Positions 41,454-52,540 of a stretch of DNA of 64,000 bases are shown here, piece after piece; within the stretch, counting starts at the first letter, position 1; every line of letters starts with the position of its first letter. Position numbers and translations under genes: made by a program. The notes under the pieces are model-generated. The model made no database searches and had not been told where the DNA came from. It saw only the letters and a program-made list of their open reading frames with translations. Source of the DNA: Aquanectria penicillioides (lineage: Eukaryota; Ascomycota; Sordariomycetes; Hypocreales; Nectriaceae); the NCBI GenBank assembly GCA_003415625.1, contig PYIU01000007.1, forward strand, positions 2,170,001 to 2,234,000. The letters run 5' to 3'.

Positions 41454-43480
41454 AAATATTATTTAATAAATATAATAGGCTTATTAATATTTATAATAAT
41501 AGTAATAATAAATTTAATATTAATATTAATAATTTTAATACTATAATATTATTAATTATAGTATTTTTAATAAAAATAATAATTTAATAGAATTTACTTA
41601 TAATTCTATTATTAATTATAACTATATTAATAATAATATTAGCCTTTTTAATAAAGATTTAAATACTAATATATAATAACTTTAGAATAATGCAAATATA
41701 TTAATATAGATAGAGAAGAAAGAAGATTTAAATTAAAATTAAAAGTTTTTATCTTTAAATAATAAAATAAAGAATAAAAATAAAGAAAATAATAAGAAAG
41801 TTATAATAATTAATAGAGAATATATTAAATATAGTAAGAAAAGTATTAGTAGGAAGACCTTAAGAGAAAAGACTTCTATTTAATATAGTAAAAGGGATTT
41901 AAATACTTAAAATATAGATTAAAATCTTATTGCTTAAACTATTAGCACTTATAAAGGATTTAAATAAAAAGTAAATATTCTTATAAATAGGGGTTTAGCC
42001 TACTATAAATACAATAAATTAATAGAGGTAGTAGGGTTAAAGAATAATAAAATTAATATTAAAAGTACTATAATCTATAGTAATTACTATTTTTTAAATA
42101 AATTAATTAATAGGCTAAAGAGCTAAAGGTAAGATAATATATTTATTTACTTTATTTATAACTTTTACTTTTATAGCCTAAAGGGTACTTTTAGTAATAA
42201 ACCTAATAAATTCTACTTTTTAATAGACCTTTTTATTAAGTATAAAGAAATTATTAATTAGCACTATAATTAAATTAATAAAAAGATTAATATTAAGTTT
42301 AAGCTTTTTAAAGTAAAATTTAGCTTTATTTAATATATTAAAATTGCTACTATAAATGCCTTTACTTTCTATTAAAATAATAAGTATAATAAATTTTAAA
42401 GGAACTATTAGCACTTTATAGCTAAGCTGCTTAAAAAGGAAAAAGCAATAGCTATAATTTTTATTAATTCTTATAGTGCAATTAATGCTTTAACTGCTAA
42501 ATACCTTATTACTATAAGGTATAATTATTTAATAAATATTAATATATTAAATTAATATAATTATTCTATTAAAAATAATTTATTTATTATAAAAGCTATT
42601 ATAGCTAATATAGCTATTAGTGCCTATTAAGCTATAATTAAAATTAAAACTTTAAAGGATAAAGTTATTTAACTTAAAGAATAGCTTAAGGCTAATATTA
42701 AATCTATTAATATTAAATTCTATAAAATTGCTAATAAAGTTAAAGAATAAGCTATTAATATCTTTACTTTTAATAATTTAACTATTTATTTTAATACTAT
42801 TAATAATAGCTAAAATAATAAAATTAAGAAATTAATAGTTTAAATAATAAAAGTAAAGAAATTTAAATTAATAGCTATTTTAATAGCTAATAAAGCTAAG
42901 CTAATTAAAACTATTATAGCTTAAATTAAATTTAAACTCCCTTAAGGTAAATTGGCTAAAGGCAATTAACTATTTTATATATTTACTTTTAGTCTATTAA
43001 AATAGATACCTTTATTAATACTTTAAATAGATAATATAGTATATTAATATATAAATTTATAGTCTATTAATAACTTTCTTTTAAAAAAGAAGCAATTTAA
43101 TAAAACTGCAATAGCTAGCTTCTTTAAGTGCTATAAGCCTAATAATGCAATAGAGAAATTAATAGCTAAACTATTAAAATTAGCTTTTAATAAAAAGGGA
43201 TTCCTTTTTACTATTATTAATATTAATAATTTATTTAATTAATTATATTCTTAATACTTTATATATTAATACTAATAGCTATTAGGCTAGCTAAATTCTA
43301 TTAAAGTTATATAAAATTAAAAGAAAATAATAAAAAAATCTATAAATCTATATAAAAATTTAAAAACTTTATTAAAAATTTAAAAATTAATAGCTAGACC
43401 CTATAATTATATAAAATAAATAAAAATAATTAATAAATAAAATAAATATAAAATAAATATTAAGGACTTAACTTTAGTTT
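41454..43480 (+). pseudogene. Degenerate open frame between integrase and right LTR of the gypsy element
   Basis: A plus-sense frame can be followed from about 42.1 to 43.4 kb in which almost all stops are TAA/TAG at sites compatible with former CAA/CAG. It is rich in Lys, Ile, Asn and Gln; one stretch near 42.64-42.75 kb (T-L-K-D-K-V then K-E-x-L-K-A-N-I) looks like a coiled coil. I do not recognise it. It could be an extra gypsy ORF or an unrelated inserted element. Confidence 0.45.
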
Positions 43481-43520
43481 TTATTACTATAAATAGTAAT
43501 CTTTTTTTTAATTTAAAGGC

Positions 43521-43834
43521 ATTTATTATATATATAGATTATATAATAAATAGTACTTTTAAATAGTTAGCCTTTATATCTCTTAAATAAAGGTTAATAA
43601 TTTATAAGTATATTTATACTTTAGGACCTATTATTATAATAGTCTTAAGATATAAGTTAAATAGAGTTTAATATGCAATTAATTATTTCTTATAGTTAAG
43701 CTATTAATTTTAATATAATTGTAAAGCCTATATATATGCCTTTTAGTATAACTGTAAGATGAGTAGTATAATGGTTTTATTGTTAAGATTATTACTTTTA
43801 ATACTATTTATAATAGAACTCATAAACTGTAATA
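43521..43834 (+). repeat. Gypsy LTR, right copy
   Basis: The last ~110 bases (43730-43834) are lightly mutated (intact TGG, GTG and CTG triplets) while the first part is A/T-converted. Confidence 0.8.
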
Positions 43835-43921
43835 TAATTGGTCTATTGTGCAAGCTGGTATATTATTTGTCTTTATTATATAGGCTTTATTAATTTAAAG
43901 TTAGGCCTATTTTTTTAGGTT

Positions 43922-44980
43922 CTATAGTTTCTTTTAGCTATTAATATCTTTCTTTATTTTTATATTTAATAAAGTGCTATATTAAGCTATATGTCTAGCC
44001 CTAACTATATATACTTTTATTTATTGCTTACTTTTTATAGTTTTAGTTAATTTATTAATAAGCTATTATATTATATATACCTTTAAGTATACTTAAATTA
44101 ATAGATAGCTTTTATAATAAATTAGTTTTATTAATTATTATAGTTAAGCTTAAGCTACCTTTAAATTAAAGTTATATATTAAGCAATTTAATGCAATCTT
44201 TAAGTAAGCTATTTAATTGCCTATTTTAATTATTATATAGATATAATCTTACTTAAGGTTTAATAAAAAGTAATTTAAGCTTTAAGCTTAACCTTTTTAA
44301 GGTTTATTATATATTAATTAAATATAATAGGCTAAAGGTTTATTATTAAAAATAATAATATATTTATAGTAAGGCTAATTTATATATATTATAAAATATA
44401 ATTAAAGCTATTTAAATTATAATTAAAGCTTAAATAAATAGTATTACTATTTATTAAAGCTTAAGCTAAATTTAAAGTATTATTTTTAATATTATTTACT
44501 TTTTATATTACTATTTTATAAAGAATTATTAAAATAATATTTAATTATTATATTTTTATTAAAAAGATTAAGCTATAAAAAGTAATTTTATAATAATAGT
44601 TTTATAATAAATAATATAAACTAAAGTTATTAAGTATAATTATTTTAGGGCTTAATATAAAATTAGCTAAAGTATATATTGCTTTTATATTTTCTTTACT
44701 TTTTAATAAATTATATATTATTATTATTTTTATATAAAAATGCTTAAAGTTAATATAAGCTTAATTTTCTGTTTTTTAATAAATTTAGGTTTTTAGTCTA
44801 TAGTATTTATATATAAAGAGCTATATAGCTTAAATAATATATTATAGTATAGTTTAATCTTTTAGAGTTTATTAAAGTGTTAATTTTTTAATTTTTTATT
44901 AATTTTAATAATATAATTATATTATATTTATTATATATATATAGTGCTTAATAGATTAATTTAAGGCAATAGTATATATT
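43922..44980 (-). mobile_element. Internal fragment of the Tad-like LINE
   Basis: Aligns with 20948-22010 of the inner LINE, same orientation, differing by RIP-type changes and small indels. Neither LINE terminus is present. It begins about 90 bases after the gypsy LTR and ends just before the direct repeat at 44996. Confidence 0.75.
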
Positions 44981-44995
44981 TTAAAAAAAGATTTA

Positions 44996-45795
44996 CTCTT
45001 TAAAGAACTTGTTCTAAAAGAGATCTATTTAGCGCTGGCTTTAACTACTTTACTTAACCCTCTCTCTCCCTTCCCCTTTATGCATATATATATATATATG
45101 CATTATTATAAGGCTACAGTTAGTTAATCAGTCAGTTAGATAGGTAGTTATAGGCTAGAGTTATAAATTAAAGATTAAAAATTGCATATAAGTTATATAA
45201 ATATTATATAATAAAAAGCATAAATATTATATAATTTTTATATAACTTTATATAATTTAATTTCCTTTTATTTAGGTATTTAAATATTAATTAATTATTA
45301 TAGAGTCTTAAAATTAAATTATATAATAGGCCTTTAAGAAAAGAAAGGGGTTTTTATAGAAAGCTATAAAGTATAAAGCATTAAATAGGCAATTAAGTAA
45401 AAAATTACTTTAATTACTTTATATAAGCTAATTAATTAATTTTATAATAAAAAGTAAAAACTAAAATAATAGATTATAAAAAACTATTATATATTTTTTA
45501 AGTTATTTAATTATTTATTTAATATTTTTATAAATAATATAATGTTTATTATTTATTAAACTTTATTTATTAATTTTAATAAATAAAATATTTATAATTT
45601 ATATTATTTAAAAGTTATATAGTTTAATAGTTTTAGCTTTTTACTATATATTTTATATATTTAGCTTTAATAATTAAAAAAAAACCCTTTTTATTAATAA
45701 ATTCCTTCAGGTATATAATATAGTTTAAATAATATAAAAAAACTATAATTTTTTTATTATTTATAATTTAAGTAAAAAAAAAGTTATATAATAAA
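44996..45795. repeat. Direct repeat unit, left copy (possible LTR)
   Basis: Starts CTCTTTAAAGAAC TT GTTCT AAAAGAG, an imperfect palindrome, followed by a pyrimidine-rich stretch and ATGCATATATAT. About 800 bases are shared, with indels, with 51821-52540. The two copies are 6.8 kb apart, a spacing that fits LTRs, but I cannot read a polyprotein in between because other elements are inserted there. Confidence 0.65.
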
Positions 45796-45799
45796 AACC

Positions 45800-46350
45800 T
45801 TTACACTTAAACTAGCATTTACTTATAGCTATTTTAAATTACCTTAAAAATGCCTAAAACTATAATAAATAGATTCTTTATGCTAAACTACCCCTATATA
45901 TAATAGCGCATTAAGAGCGCAGCACTAATAGTAATGCCCTTTTAATAGTAATCGATTTAAGGAAATATAGTAGAGAAAATAGCCTATATAACTCCCTTTT
46001 CTCTATTAGCTAATATAATAGTAAGCCTAAAATAGATAAAGTAATAGAAATTAACTAAAGCCTTATAATTAATAAAAATAAAAAAGCCTATAAAGCTATT
46101 ATTAAAATTATATTATTTTATTTTTTAATTTAATTTAAAAGATATTTTAAATTTATATTAATATATATAAAGTATACTTTTGCTTTTTTTTTTAAAACTA
46201 ACTTAACTATTAAAAAAAGATTTATTAATAAAATTATAATTATTATAATAATTGCTATGATTATAGTAATATTAGCTACTTTAGTTTAATTAAGCTCTTT
46301 TTTTTTAATTAACTTAATAGTTTTATACTTCAGTTCTTTTATATAGCTTA
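45800..46350 (+). mobile_element. 5' end fragment of the Tad-like LINE, opposite orientation
   Basis: The reverse complement of this stretch matches 23050-23590, the 5' terminal part of the inner LINE, including the TAATGCNCTATTATAT segment. It is the only LINE piece in the window with plus sense. Confidence 0.7.
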
Positions 46351-47457
46351 AGCTATAATTAATTAAAATAAAATATTGCATTTAATAACTATAAATAACT
46401 TATTAATATAATTAACTTTTAAGCTAAAGCCTATTTATATTAAGCTATATTCTATATATATAGTTAATAAATTAACTTACTTTAATTAAACTTTAAATTA
46501 AAATAAGTTCTATATAAATACTTATATTAATATAAATATATTATAACTTATTGCAATTTAAAGTTACTTTATTTTAGCCTAAAGGTCTCTTTTACTTTAT
46601 TAATATATAATTAAAATGCCTTCTTTACTTTTCTCTTTATCTATAAATATTACTTTAATCTTGCCTTTTTTTACTTTTATTTATATACTTATAATTATAT
46701 AATAAATATATATATATATATATATATTTAATAATAATACCATAATCTTCCCTTTAAATTCCCTTTCTTTCTTTTTAATCCTTTTTTTAATTATTTTAAT
46801 TAGCCTTTTAATCTTTCTTTTAAGCCTATACTCTTTCCTTTTAAGAATCTTATTAAAGAATCTATTAATAATTTTATAACCTTATAGATCTAGCTAATAC
46901 AATTATATAATACTATAAACTATATATTTTATAAAGTAAATTAAAATTAAAAATAACTATTTAATTCCTTATTTTTATTAAAGGCCTTAAAAAACTTAAG
47001 AGAGATAATTAATATATATAAAATATAAAATATATTTTAATTAGCTAGATCTTTCTTTTTTTTATTATTATAGATATAAAAAAGATATAATAATTTATTA
47101 TAAAATAAATATAAAGAATGCCTTACCTTTAATATTAATATATATTTTAATATCTTTAAAATAACTATTATTAATAAAGAGTAAAATTATATTTAGTTCT
47201 TTATAATAAATATTATATTCTTTTATATATTTATTTAGGAATTAAATTAAAAGAACTAAAAAAATAGTACTTATTATATTATATTAATACTTTTACTTTA
47301 TAATAAAATATTTAATATATATATTTTTTCTTTATTAATCCTTTATTTATAACTTTTTTTATTTTTAATTAATTATTTTCTTTACTTTTTTTTTAATATT
47401 ATATTATAATTATATAGCTATAATAATAATTTCTTAATTAATTAATTTAATATTTCT
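46351..47457. other. AT-rich DNA, nothing assignable
   Basis: Over 1.1 kb of A/T-converted sequence with no frame or repeat I can tie to the elements described. It may continue the LINE fragment to its left, but I could not verify an alignment. Confidence 0.5.
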
Positions 47458-47472
47458 TTTATTAATATTATT

Positions 47473-47999
47473 TATTTATTTATTAATACTTTATAGATCT
47501 ATAAAGTAAATAATGCTTCTATACTATATAAATAAAGGAAAAAAAACTATATTAATAGAGTAAAAACCTTTATTTAATACAATATTAGGCCTATTATAGG
47601 TCCTTTATAAAGGGGCATTAAATTAAAAGTTAATTTAATGCTATTATTAAGATATTCTATTTACTTAATTATAGGGTTAATAAATAAAGTAAAAGTAAAG
47701 CCTATAATAAGCCTAAATTATCTATATTATAGGCCTATTATAAAGAATAAAGCATTAATTTAATATTAATTAATAGTTAATTAACTATTAGCTATTTAAA
47801 TGCTATTATTATTATTTTTTAATCTTTATAAATATATTTAATTTTTTTTTTTCCTTTTTTATATATCTTTATAAAAGCTTTTTATTGCCTTTAAGTATAT
47901 ACTTTATTAATATATTATTTATATAAAATACTTAACTTATATAAATATTAATTACTATTTTTATTATTATTTTATATTAATTATATATAGCTAAAAATA

Positions 48000-48070
<71 letters not shown>

Positions 48071-48828
48071 TATAATTATAATTATAACTATAACTATAAT
48101 AGTTTATATATACTATAGGCCTATTATAGTTCCTATATTAATGCTTATATAAATATTAAGATATTAGGCTAGCTGCATTAAGGCAAAAGGTGCTAAGCTA
48201 TCCTTAAGGGTAGTATAGGATCTGCCCTACTTTATATATATTATGCAGATAGCAAAAAATAAAGAAAAGGGTCTATACTAAAATTAAATTAATAAATTAT
48301 ATCCCTTTATTATAACTTTAGGTAGCTAATAGTAGTAGATATTAAGGCTAATGGCTATATTGCTTATGCCTATATATATAAGCTATATAAGCTATTGCTG
48401 TATTTAGTGGAGGCTAACGCTTAAGTACTGGTAGTGGCTTTGCAGGAGGGGACGGCTATAGTGAGTACTTCCCGGTTCCGACTTGGGTTCGCTGCTAATG
48501 CAGTCTGTTAGGTGGAGGAGCTCTGGCGGTTGGGGGCCAAGGCCACCTAGGCTAAAAGGAGGGCGATTTAAGCGCGCTCTTAAGCCGCACCTACGGTTCT
48601 AACTGTAGGTCCTAGTGCTGATTAGCTCCACGAGCTGATCAGTGGAGTCAATTGTGTGGCTATGGCTCTTAAGAGCTTAGTGGCCATGCTGCCTTCTTTA
48701 GTCGGGGGGGCTGAGGCTGCTTGAGGATGGGCAGCGCCAGGGAGCAGTGGCGGCGGTAGGTCGGGTCGGTCCTGGTGCGGGTTTGTGTTGGCTAATATTA
48801 GTGGCAGACACTAAAGTCTTTATTAATA
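47473..48828 (-). mobile_element. Short 5'-truncated Tad-like LINE with a RIP-spared end
   Basis: Contains the LINE tail end, the ~400-bp tail-proximal segment, an AAT microsatellite (48006-48100) and about 700 bases more, ending at CTAAAGTC. A 15-bp duplication TTTATTAATATTATT flanks it (47458-47472 and 48829-48843). The left two thirds are A/T-converted; the right 430 bases (about 48400-48828) are GC-rich and nearly unmutated, giving the best view of the ancestral sequence of this LINE segment. No certain protein can be assigned to it. Confidence 0.83.
48400..48828. other. GC-rich RIP-spared island
   Basis: The only sizeable stretch of normal composition after 11.7 kb, containing many CpG, TGG and CAG triplets. 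It aligns with A/T-only sequence at 17640-17998 and 40070-40440 almost entirely through C-to-T and G-to-A differences. A plus-sense alanine-rich frame with in-frame stops can be drawn, but in LINE sense the region is 3' and probably non-coding. Confidence 0.8.
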
Positions 48829-48843
48829 TTATTATTAATTATA

Positions 48844-49477
48844 AAAAAAAAATACTTAAAATAATAGCTTTTTTTAAATTTATTAATAAAAACCTTTAAT
48901 ACTATAGCTTTATTAATCTCTTTACTTACTTTACTTTATAGTATAAAAAATAAGCTACTTTATAAAGGCATTTATACCTTTTAAGTTTTTATTCTTTTTT
49001 TTAATAGAAAGATTAATATATTTAATGTATTGCATTAATATAATAAATTCCTTAAAATCCTTCTTTAAATTAAATATATTACTATTTTATATTAATTAAA
49101 TTATTAGTATTTTAAATTAAGCCTTTATAAAGGATCTACCTTTATTTATAGAAGATAATATTGTAATTATACTTTTAGATTTATAGAAATAGAATTTAGC
49201 CTTACCTTTATTAATATATTATAGTAATATATTTTATATACTTTTAATAAAATAAAAACCTTTAGCTTTAATAGATTCTATTTTAAATTATAATAACTAT
49301 TAAAATAAAATAATAATTATATTTATAATTACTAAAAATTAAAGACTAAAATTAATTATATTTTAATTAATAACCTTATTTTTATTATTTTTAATTAAGC
49401 TAAAGTATATCTTTATTATTTTAAAACTATTAACTTTACTATCTATTATATCCTTAAACAGAAGGAAATACATAAAT
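48844..49477. repeat. Diverged copy of part of the inverted-repeat sequence
   Basis: Sequence around 48870-49000 resembles 62520-62640 in the same direction and the reverse complement of 50820-50950. It is an additional, older copy of the family that forms the large inverted repeat. Product unknown. Confidence 0.55.
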
Positions 49478-51820
49478 TGCTTGCAGCAAGCTTCCTTTTT
49501 ATTATGCATTATAAAGGCTCTTTAAAGAACTTAATTAAAATAAGTAAAATAATAATATATATAAATGTTTTACTATTCTATACTATTATAGAGAAAAGAA
49601 ATACAATAAATAAATAAACAATTTAATAACCTCTTTTTTTTTCTCTCTTTTACCTTAAGTAGCATTTACTATCTTTAGTAGTAAAATAAAGGTATTTTAA
49701 ATAGATATTTTTAGATCTCTATATTAAATGCCTTAAATATCTTTATTATTAGATTCTTCTTTATTTTTATATTATTTCTTATTATAATTAAATATTTTAA
49801 TTATATTTCCTTAATTTATAATAAATTAAGTTTTATTTATTATAGATTAGCTTTTATTAGCATTAAATTAATTTTAATTAATAGTTAATTAAGTCTTAAT
49901 AAAAATAGATTTATTTATACTAAAAGTAAATTAATTTTTATTAATAGTAAATTAACTTTTATTTATAGTAAATTAGCTTTTAATAGAAATAGATTAGCTT
50001 TTAATAAAAATAAATTAAACTTCTATAAAAGTAAATTAAGTTTTATTAATAGTAAATAAATTATTAATTAAAGTAAATTAAATATTATTAATAATAAGCT
50101 AAAATTATAGTTATTTAATAAAGGCTTAAATATAAAGTATATTTAAATATTTTTTTTATTAAAGGGGTTATTATAGTTAATATTATTTAATATATTAATA
50201 AAATTAAATATATTAATACTATTTAATGCATTTTATATTATTTATATTATTTATATTATTTATTATTATTTCTATATAATAAATATTTCTTTAAGCTTTA
50301 GGCTAATTCTATTAATAAAAACTAAATATTATAGAGGCATTATAGTAATATAATTTATATAAATATAATAAATTGTTTTTTATTTAATTAAATTTATTAA
50401 TATTAAAGTTTAAAGGGTATATATTTATTTTATTAAAAATATAAATAGTTTTAGCATTAATATTAATAATAGCAATATTGCTATATTATATTTAGGGGTT
50501 ATTAATATATTAATAGTATAAAGAGTAATAAAGTACTTTATATAGTTTATAGTAGCTTTTATAGAAATAGAAAATCTTCTTTTTATTAATAATATATATT
50601 ATTATTATAAAGTTAAATAGGCTATTATAATTAATAATTATATTTAGCTATTTAAAACTATAATTAAAATAAAGTCTTTTAAAAATAAAGGTAATTTCTT
50701 TATTAAAAAGTAATTTAAAAGCTCTATAATTAAGCTAATGCAGTAAAAACCTATATTTAGTTTAAATAATAAAGTTAGGCTTTAAAGCATTTAAAAATAA
50801 TACATAAAATAAATATTAATATTTATAGAAATAAGAATAAAGACTTAAAAGGTATAGGCACCTTTATATAGTAGTTTTAATGCTTTAATAGGCATTATAT
50901 AGTTAAAGAGATTAATAAAACTATAGTATTAAAGTTCTTTATTTAAAAAGCCTTAAAAAAAGAACTTTTTAAAAAATATAATTATTAAACTAATAATAAT
51001 ATTAATAAAGCTAATAATAGGGTTTTTAAAGGAAAATAGCTTATTTAGTTTTAATAAATATAGTTTAATGCTATTTATATAGTATATTAGTTTTTTATAG
51101 TTTTAAGTTTTAAATTAAAAAGATATTATTTATTAATAGTATTTATAATTTTAAATTAATAATATTAATATAATAAAATTTAAGATTTTATATTTATCTT
51201 TTAACTAAAAGTTTAATTTTTTTAATAAAGTATTTAATTATTTAATTTTTTTATATAAATATAAAAAAATATAAAATATTATTTATTAAATATTAAAAAT
51301 ATTTCTATTTATTTAAATAAAAAGTTTTATTAAATATTAAAAGGTTAATATTAAATATAAATATTAATAATTTATTTTTTTTATTTTAAAGAAATTATAT
51401 ATATTTATATATAAATTATATTAATTAAAGAATATATATTTAGCTAATAGTATTATAGTTTATATTATTTATATATTATTAGTCTTAAAGAAGTTTAATT
51501 AATTTTTTAATATATATTAAATATAATATTAAAAATAAATTATTTTTATATTCTTTTTGCAATATTTAGGGCTTATAGATTTTAATAATTATAATTTTAT
51601 TTATATTTAAATATTTAAAAGATTCTTAAGAAAATAAAAAAAGAAAGGGGTTTTTTAGAGATAGTTAAAAGATTAATTAAAATAAAAATTAAAGTAAAAA
51701 TTAAGGTAAAAGTTAAAGTAAAGGCTAAAGAAATAGTTTAGGCAATAGTTAAAGTAATAGTTAAAAAGTTAATTAAAGGGATTATTTAAAAGATAATTAT
51801 AATAATATTATATATATATG
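49478..51820 (+). repeat. Left arm of a large inverted repeat
   Basis: Its reverse complement matches 61660-64000 over at least 2.3 kb, for example TTTAAGGCATTTAATA near 63740 against the complement near 49720, and the AATAATCCCTTTAATTAAC segment near 61700 against 51770. A long degenerate plus frame with former-Gln stops runs through 50.3-51.0 kb but I do not recognise it. The arm starts and is followed by CTCTTTAAAGAACTT motifs (49510 and 51821). Confidence 0.75.
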
Positions 51821-52540
51821 CTCTTTAAAGAACTTGTTCTAAAAGAGACCTATTTAGCGCCGGCTCTAACTACCCTACTCACCCCCCCCCCCCCCTCCCC
51901 CCCCTTTATGCATATATATATGCATGCATTATTATAAGGCTGCAGTTAGTTAGTCAATTGGTTAGTTAGATAGTTATAGGCTAGAGTTATAGGCTAAGAA
52001 TAAAAAATTGCATACAAGTTATATAAATATTATATAATAAAAAGCATAAATATTATATAATTTTTATATAACTTTATATAATTTTTATATAACTTTATAT
52101 AATTTAACTTTCCTTTTATTTATTTAGCTAATTATTATAGAGTTTTAACTCTTAAGGAGGTATTTAAAATTAAGTTATATAATAGGCCTTTTAGGGGGTT
52201 TATATATATATAATACTATATAATATAAATAGTAAACCTTTTGCCTTTTAAAATAGGCAATTTCTATTTTAATAAATAGTAAATATTAAGCTGCTTTTAA
52301 TATTAAGCTAAAGGTTTTAATAGTTTAAGTTATTTTATTTAATTATCTCTTTTAATACTTTATGCTTATAGCTTTTTATAGTTTTAGCTTTTTACTTTAT
52401 ATTTTATATATATATTTAACTTTAATAATTAAAAAAGAAAAAGAAAGAAAGACCCTTAAGTTCTATATAGTATATAATTTAAATAATATAAAAAACTATA
52501 ATCTTTTTATTATAAATTTTAAATAAATATAAAAGCTATT
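51821..52540. repeat. Direct repeat unit, right copy (possible LTR), with poly-C tract
   Basis: Matches 44996-45795. The first 140 bases are lightly mutated. It includes a run of 14 C, one T and 8 C (51882-51904), very unusual in this block, where the other copy has CTCTCTCTCCCTTCCCC. This is followed by ATGCATATATATATGCATGCAT. Confidence 0.65.

Noticed and set aside
42220..42414. A 64-codon minus-strand open frame
   Set aside because: It lies antisense to a better plus-sense degenerate frame in the gypsy element and consists almost only of Ile, Leu, Asn and Lys, as expected by chance in this composition.
48420..48820. Alanine-rich plus-strand frame in the GC-rich island
   Set aside because: It contains several in-frame TAA and TAG codons, runs opposite to the LINE sense and has no match I recognise. 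GC-rich DNA easily gives such frames.
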